A DNA stretch of 64,000 nt from Ciborinia camelliae (taxonomy: Eukaryota; Ascomycota; Leotiomycetes; Helotiales; Sclerotiniaceae), in NCBI GenBank assembly GCA_025890175.1, contig JANPYM010000017.1, forward strand, positions 728,659-792,658, given 5' to 3'. Shown piece after piece: positions 57,882 to 64,000 of this stretch. A model generated the notes under the pieces. The model searched no databases and was not told the origin of the DNA. It saw nothing but the letters and a program-made list of their open reading frames with translations. The first letter of the stretch is position 1. Each line of letters starts with the position of its first letter. A program made the position numbers and the translations under genes.

Positions 57882-59746
57882 ATGGGTCTTCTAATTCTCG
57901 CATGTATCTCCTCGCTTGTTTTGGGGCTATTACAAGTGCTTCATACTCGCTACTATAGGGGTCTGAACAAAATCCCAGGTCCCTTCGTAGCCAGTGTCTC
58001 CAATATATGGAAAGTTTCTGCCCTATATCGGGGTACTATGCACCAGGAAAATGTAGCTGTTCACTCTAAATACGGCCCCGTTGTTCGAATTGGGCCCCAT
58101 CATGTTTCTTTCGCCAGCCCTGAGGCGTTGCAGGTTATTCACAGTTCCCGCAGTGCCTACCCTAAGGTATGGCAAATATTGGCCCATTTTGCGACCAACA
58201 TTAATGAATTTTGTAGTCCGACTTTTACAAACCAACCAGCCCTATCTACGAAGGTCGCCCGTTATTCCACCTCTTCTCCATACAGGATGTTCAATACCAT
58301 AGCGCACTTAAGAAAAGTATAGCTGGGTTGTACACCAAGACTGCAGTCCTCAATCTTGAGCCTCGGATCGACAGCTGTGTCAAGCTATTTACAGATCGAC
58401 TCGCCGAATTAAGTTCCAATGGCCCTGTCGATTTGGATATGTCACTTTGGCTGCACCTGTTTGCTTTTGATTGCCTGGGGGAGATAAATGTATCGAAGAA
58501 ATTTGGATTTCTAGAGAGTGGGACGGATATCAGAGGCATGATCGCTGCTGCCGATCGCATATTGCATATGACAGGTTTGGTAGGCTTTGGTCTCTCAAGT
58601 CCAAGGTGAATAACCTCCGCTAATACTTTTATCAGTATGCTCAAGCACCTATCCTTCAAATGTTACAGAACATAATCAAGAGGGTATGGAATGTGAAGAA
58701 GAATAACCCATTATTGATGGTAAGTAACCTTCACGTCCCTTCCCCTTATCCCACCATGAGAGCTTCTCCTGAGCAGTGATATAAACAGTACACCTTTGCA
58801 GAAGTCGCCTCAAGAAGACAGAATCCAAAACCTGCTTCGGATATGCTCAACAACTTTCTGAAACTTCGAGAAGCACAGCCAGACAAGCTCTCTAACAAGG
58901 AAATTACTGGATCATTGTATATCAACTTGTGAGTAATGCTCAATCCAGCCGGGTCCACTGATCCAGAAATTCTTTGAAATTTTGAACACCATCTTACTAA
59001 TATCCCCAGAATGGCTGGCCATGACGTTCTTGCCATCACACTACGGTCGATTTTCTATTATCTAGCTCGAAACCCCCGAGTTTTAAGCAAGCTACGAGCA
59101 GAGATGTCATCATTCGAGTCAAAATACCCGCTTCCCAAGCTCGTGCCTTACTCTGAAGTCTCCCACCTCCCCTACCTGTGAGTGTTTTGTATGATAAAAT
59201 ACCATATTGAACCACCAACTGACAGGATAGTGATGCAATCATTCATGAAGCTCTTCGTGTACACGCAAACACCGGCACTATTCTGGAACGTGTTGTGCCT
59301 GCTGAAGGAGTAGAGATCGATGGTTATCATCTTCCCGGAGGCACGATTGTAGGTGTCAATGCCTGGGTCATTCATCGCAATAACGAAATATTTGGAGATG
59401 ACATCGACACCTTTCGCCCAGAACGCTGGGTTGAAGCGTCGGACGAAAAACTAAGTGAGATGAAACGTAACTTATTCTCGGTAAGTAAAATGTTCCCGTT
59501 GCACAAAACAGGTGGGAACATAAGGCTGATTTTCAATAGTTTGGAAGCGGACCCCGAATGTGCATTGGAAGAAATATAGCAATGATGCAGATCGGGAAAA
59601 TGGTAGTTGAATTTTACCGACGATTCGATGTAGAAATGACACACCCAGAGAGAGAATGGAATGTAATGGGAGGATGGGTAACGAAGCAAACTGATATGAA
59701 TATGCTTGTTACTTCTTTTGCAGGTCTGACCAAGATGAAAGCGTAA
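57882..59746 (+). CDS. cytochrome P450 monooxygenase (microsomal type)
   Basis: Seven exons: 57882-58166, 58217-58579, 58636-58719, 58789-58928, 59010-59177, 59231-59480 and 59540-59746; all phases agree and give 498 aa, the usual microsomal P450 length. The ATG has an ideal context (GCCACCATGG). An N-terminal anchor (GLLILACISSLVLGLLQVLH) is followed by NKIPGPFVASVSN and YGPVVRIGPHHVSFASPEA. The I helix reads LMAGHDVLAITLR, where the common form is AG(S/G)DTT. The K helix gives HEALRVH (ExxR), then TFRPERW, and the haem loop FGSGPRMCIGRN with the cysteine ligand. The sixth acceptor is GGATAG rather than the nearer ACAG, needed to keep frame. Likely a tailoring enzyme for the DMATS product. 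Confidence 0.92.
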
Positions 59747-60971
59747 TGGTATTGCAAAAAAGGATTAAATTTTATCTTTTTCCGTAGTTATGTAGACGCC
59801 TTTGTACCTACAAGCCTTCAGATATACAATAGTCCTCGTCGCCACGTACCTAATATGTCACTATATGTTCTTTTCTCGATGTCCTTTACTTTCGTGGACT
59901 TCAAACTGTAGCCGCGATCCTGGAAATAGGAAATGAAATCATAGGAATCATTCAAATTATTAACTTAACTAGAATGGGAAAGTGACATCGCTAGATATCA
60001 ATGAAGAGCTCTCTTTAACAAGGGGCCATGCAATCATATGCCAGCCTAGAATCGACTAACTAAAAGCGAGACTCTTCTGGCAAAACTAGCAGCTATGGAG
60101 ATCAAATTATTCTTCAATAATTCCATACGTTCCGATATCCCATATCTCCAATAAAACCCAAAGTCGTAGCCAATAAATGACATTAAAATCTGTGATTTCA
60201 ATGCAAATGCCTGAAACGAAGTAAAAGGGTTTGTAACGGGCAGGAGCCAGGACCGGACACTCGAATTTTACCATGATGGAATTTATGTAATTTGGTATAT
60301 GAATTAGATCTATTTAAAGTTAATGTTTATACACGCATCAACTTACTATTATTATAATAAGTACATAGCTGTCTTTATTTGTTCAAATAATCTGAGTTTC
60401 TACTCTTTTATAATTATTATTAGATTATTAATAATAACAAAACTGGTATTATTGATACTGTTATGTTATAATATTGTAACGATATTAGCATTTCAGGCAA
60501 GCATAAACCAGTAGAACTACCCGTACGAAAATGCCCGGCCAGTATTCGCCTACTGTAAATGGACCTACAAGGGAGTTAGTTGCCATTGTTAAAGAGATTG
60601 AAGTATTATACAATCCTTTTCAACTACTTTTTACATGCTTCAAATTTGATCAAATACTAGAGCATTTTCCGTTAAGATCAAATATAAATGGTTGATTCGC
60701 GTTTGAGGCCCTGTGGGTCTCTCCACTCTCTATGTAAGATGTAAGGCGGCCATCAGCGTTGGATCTTTAGCGTTGGATCTTTAGACAACCACATTTGGTT
60801 ACACGCATTAGGTTCCAAACCATGTAGTGGATAACTCAGCTGCTGCTTTTAGTATGCAGCCCGATTTATATCTGCATTTACTATTTAATCATCCTTCCAT
60901 CCCCTCAACTCAACTACGAAATACAACACAAAGACTTTTCTCTTTAGGCGAATAATTTTTACTTGCTGCAC
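59747..60971. other. intergenic region
   Basis: About 1.2 kb containing the 3' flank of the P450 and the promoter of the SDR. Very AT-rich at 60300-60500. Two GCGTTGGATCTTTA copies lie in tandem at about 60754-60781. No gene seen. Confidence 0.55.
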
Positions 60972-61988
60972 ATGATGATGACTTCTCCTCAAAATCTTCT
61001 CATTACCGGTGCCAACGGCTTCATTGGTTTCAAGACCTTACTAGTTGCACTGGAGGCTGGTTATATCGTTCGTGCCGCCATTCGGAACGAATCCAGATCC
61101 AAAACTCTACTTTCCCATCCCAAAATATCGGAATTCGCTTCAGAGGGCAAGCTTTCTTTCGTAGAAGTTCCGGATATCCTACTCCCAAATGCATACGTAG
61201 AAGCCCTAAAAGATATAACCTACGCAATTCACATCGCATCACCAATCCCCCTGCCTTTCAGAGACCCACAAACTGAGATCATCGATCCAACGATACAAGG
61301 AACAAGCAACCTCCTAGAAGCCGCCCTCCAAACCCCCTCTCTCAAGCGTATCATCCTCACATCTTCCATTGTCGCCAACATGCCATTTCCTCATTCTCCC
61401 ACCAACCCCCCTCCCACAACGGCCGAGTCTCGTGTCCCTGATGTGGAAGGTATAGCGAGCGGGGTATTTCCTGCCTATTGCGCAGCCAAAATCGCAACTT
61501 TAAATGTCACGGATGTCTTTGTGGGGAAAAATAATCCTCACTTCTCCATCATAAGTATATTCCCCGGCTTCGTCTACGGAAAAGACGAGCGCGCCACCTC
61601 TATCGCCTCATTAATGTCCGGATCCAACCGGCTCATCCTAACCATCCTCCTAGGTGAGAAATTCGACGTGCCTAGGTTGGCCAGCGCGGCCCACGTCGAT
61701 GATGTGGCTAAAGTCCATGTGTTAGCCTTGGATAGGCAAAAAGCTGGGGAGCAGGATTTTGGTGTCACGGCTCCGGTGGTTTATGATGATGCGTTTGAGA
61801 TTGTGAAGAAACATTTTCCTAGGGAGGTAGAGGAGGGTCTGTTTAAGAAAGGGAGTCAGCCGAGCTTGAGGATTGATTGGAATGCGAAGAAGACAGAAGA
61901 CGTACTTGGATTTAGGTTTAAGACTTATGAGGATATGGTAGTTGATGTTGCGAGACAGTATTTGGAATTCTCGGGTAAAGCTGCGTAG
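60972..61988 (+). CDS. NAD(P)-dependent extended short-chain dehydrogenase/reductase
   Basis: Extended SDR of the dihydroflavonol-4-reductase/epimerase type; members reduce ketones or aldehydes, including intermediates of secondary metabolism. Intronless, 338 aa. The first ATG is at 60972 with two further in-frame ATGs directly after it. The nucleotide fold is NLLITGANGFIGFKTLLVAL (TGxxGxxG), then IRNESRSK, an Arg-rich stretch favouring NADP(H), then YAIHIASPIPLP. The catalytic pair is AYCAAKIATL (YxxxK), preceded by RIILTSSIVA with the Ser. FPGFVYGKDE and HVDDVAKVHVLAL are also family blocks. Lying between the P450 and the P450-reductase fusion, it may act on the same product. Confidence 0.9.
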   Translation: MMMTSPQNLLITGANGFIGFKTLLVALEAGYIVRAAIRNESRSKTLLSHPKISEFASEGKLSFVEVPDILLPNAYVEALKDITYAIHIASPIPLPFRDPQTEIIDPTIQGTSNLLEAALQTPSLKRIILTSSIVANMPFPHSPTNPPPTTAESRVPDVEGIASGVFPAYCAAKIATLNVTDVFVGKNNPHFSIISIFPGFVYGKDERATSIASLMSGSNRLILTILLGEKFDVPRLASAAHVDDVAKVHVLALDRQKAGEQDFGVTAPVVYDDAFEIVKKHFPREVEEGLFKKGSQPSLRIDWNAKKTEDVLGFRFKTYEDMVVDVARQYLEFSGKAA

Positions 61989-62195
61989 ACTTGAAAAACT
62001 GATAAATTGCACCGATGTATGGGGTCGTCGACGGGTAGTTAGTATTTTATACATAGCCGGTTTGAATTGAAAATTAGTTGATTGATTGATTATCGCCCAA
62101 TGAATGAATTTTGCATGAGAACAACGCTAACAAATCAAAGCATCTGCATGCCCCGTAGAGCCCTTAGATTCAACACCCAGACCTATCCCATCCCA
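61989..62195. other. short 3' spacer between converging SDR and CYP505-type genes
   Basis: About 200 bp between the two convergent stop codons. No additional feature seen. Confidence 0.6.
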
Positions 62196-64000
62196 TCAAG
62201 AAAAGACATCACTAGCAAACCTATCATTCTTGATACCTTGAAACCACGCCTCAACCTCCTCATCCGTCTTACTCTTCCCCAGTAGATCAGCAGCCTCGGC
62301 GTATATCTTCTTAGTCATGACCGAGACACCTTCTCCGACCATGCTAGATCCACAAACAAACAACTTGGCACCACTATCAAAAACCTTCTTCAACTCTTCT
62401 CTTTCTTCCCAAAGTCTATCCTGCACGTAACGACATCCTTTACTTAATTCTGAAGCTCGCGAGAAGGCGTAATAGAGCTTTACCACTCCATCTGCTTCCC
62501 ATTTCTTGAGCTCCTCAGAAAACAAAGCATCTTTCTCGGGATGTCCACAGCCAATGAACAAGTATGCAGGAGCCAATTTTCGTCCAGCAGCAATTTGTAA
62601 AGCTCGCTCTTGTACAAAACCACGGAATGGAGCTAACCCAGTTCCGGCGCAAATATAAATTACTGGGGTATTTTCCAAATCTGTTGGTGGATGGAAAGAT
62701 CCACGACTTGGCTTGACAGCAACATGTACACGATCTCCTTCTTCAACAGAAGAAAGGTAGTTTGATGCTACTCCCAGATAACGTTTTGATTCACCAGCCA
62801 TTGAGACAGTGTCGAGAACAGACCAGGTCAAGGTAGCGATTGTGGGGTCATCGAGTGATGATGAAGAGATGGAGTATTGACGAATTCTCATTGGTGGAAG
62901 CATAGCCAAGAAGTCTCCGAGAGACAGGGCTGCGGATGGATATTCTTCGAGTATATCCAATGGAGAACGACGCTTGAGTAAAATCTCTTTGTCGAAGTCA
63001 TCCTTGCCTAAGTTCTCAATCTTTTCTCTCACTTCTGGTTCAGGTGTACATGCGGCTATTTTTGCGATGTTCTGATCAGGTTAGCAAAATATAAAGTTGA
63101 AAGATGAAGTGATAATACCTTGCGAGTTGCAACTTGACTGAGTTCGACATAAGCTCCAAGTATATCCCAAACGGATATTGGGTGTCCGGTTGGCAAAGTG
63201 GTATTCACATTAGCTTTAATATTTAGCATAGCATCCCAAGGAAGTCCAAAATGCTTTAATACTCGTCGAATGTTCTTTGAGTTATTAATCGGAAGAACTG
63301 CCATGTAGTCACCAACGCGATATGACATCCCAGTTGGGATTTTGAATGATATGTGGCGCTTCTCTGGCTCCCCTGGTGCTGTCAAAACCTTATTGCTGAG
63401 AACAATTGCCTCGCGGACGTCCTGGCGAAGCCTGGAAGATCGAGAACTAGAATCGATGTCGATTTTTAGGCCTAAATCTTCTCCAGTATCCTCACTGCTA
63501 GTCAATTTAGTCCAGAGACACTTATCCTGCCATTCGTCAAAAGCCTCAAAGATATCTCCAGCAGCAACGTCGCCTAATCCGGTATCTGCGATTCTAGTTG
63601 CGCCGTTGTTCTCAAATTCGGTATCGAGTAATTTAGGAATTCGGTGGAAGGTCGATACCCAATCATCTGGAAATATTGTTAATCGTCATTCTCATTTTCT
63701 CAATAGCTCGACAGGACGAGAAATACTTACGATTTCCGCAGCCATAAACAGCATAATTGACATCCTTAAGACGGTCACTGCCTTTAAGATTCTCCAACCA
63801 CTCAACAAAATGACTAGCATTATCAGGGGGTTGTCCTTCATAACTTGAAGATATCAATATCACCGGCTGACTCTTTGGGATCTTGTCCACAGCAGCATCA
63901 AGAGGTTCAACTTGAGCCTCATAGCCACGGCCGCTAGCTTCTCTAGCAAGGCTTCGAGCAAGAGCTTCACAGGTTCCCGAGTTTGAACCATAAAAGATAG
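62196..64000 (-). CDS. CYP505-type self-sufficient P450, reductase half (partial)
   Basis: The minus-strand frame covers the FMN/FAD/NADPH reductase portion of a P450-reductase fusion like P450foxy/BM3; the N-terminal haem domain lies beyond 64000. At least three exons, with introns near 63735-63672 and 63117-63068. The flavodoxin part begins IFYGSNSGTCEALARSLARE and has SSSYEGQPPDNASHFVEWL and YAVYGCGNHDW across the first junction. These are closer to the fusion class (SYxGxPPDNAxxFVxWL, FGCGxxxW) than to stand-alone NADPH-P450 reductases. FAD part: RQYSISSSSLDDP. NADPH part: ICAGTGLAPFRGFVQERALQ, LFIGCGHPEKDALFSEEL, KLFVCGSSMVGEGVS. Family members hydroxylate fatty acids or polyketide chains. 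Confidence 0.88.

Noticed and set aside
58580..58635. Possible disruption of the P450 gene (in-frame TGA after SSPR at about 58608)
   Set aside because: A 56-nt intron with GTAGGC donor, CTAAT branch site and ATCAG acceptor restores the frame, and the full model gives exactly 498 aa with all phases matching.

Overview
This window is nuclear DNA of a filamentous ascomycete fungus. Almost every gene is broken by short (about 45-80 nt) GT...AG introns with CTAAC/CTAAT-like branch sites. The gene set is fungal (UFD4-type HECT ligase, URN1-type splicing factor, DUF2433 protein, SAT4/PTH11-type rhodopsin-domain proteins, DMATS prenyltransferase, CYP505-type P450-reductase fusion). The AT-rich intergenic DNA with many (CCTA)n/(ACAT)n tetranucleotide runs, and the protein flavour, suggest a leotiomycete, perhaps close to Botrytis/Sclerotinia; that placement is inference.

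Layout. 1-43.5 kb is mostly housekeeping: NPC1-like sterol transporter (minus, cut by the left edge), NMN adenylyltransferase, UFD4-like E3 ligase, an assembly gap (15530-16117) beside GT/GGT low-complexity DNA, a DUF1771-Smr protein, a badly decayed gene (19132-21169), a divergent pair of mitochondrial enzymes (BCKDH E1-alpha and COQ5), a DUF2433/RGG protein, two tandem BTB/POZ paralogues (the second carrying a C-terminal chromodomain), a fragment of a berberine-bridge-type oxidase, a small secreted protein, a divergent pair of URN1-like splicing factor and proteasome alpha-3, a coiled-coil orphan, and a small gene with an unresolved splice junction.

From about 45.5 kb the window becomes accessory: an MFS monocarboxylate-type transporter, two convergent SAT4-type membrane proteins, an AT-rich terminal-inverted-repeat transposon with a younger short element nested in it, then a run of biosynthetic genes: a DMATS-type aromatic prenyltransferase (minus), a 498-aa cytochrome P450 (plus), an atypical short-chain dehydrogenase/reductase (plus), and the reductase half of a self-sufficient CYP505-type P450 (minus, cut by the right edge). 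No PKS, NRPS or terpene cyclase is visible.

My reading is that 53.6-64 kb is the left part of a small prenyltransferase-anchored secondary-metabolite cluster. The DMATS would attach a prenyl group to an indole or other aromatic acceptor, and the P450, SDR and perhaps the fusion P450 would tailor it. The MFS gene and the SAT4 proteins could be flanking accessory genes. The cluster border on the left may be the transposon. I found no rRNA, intact tRNA or CRISPR.
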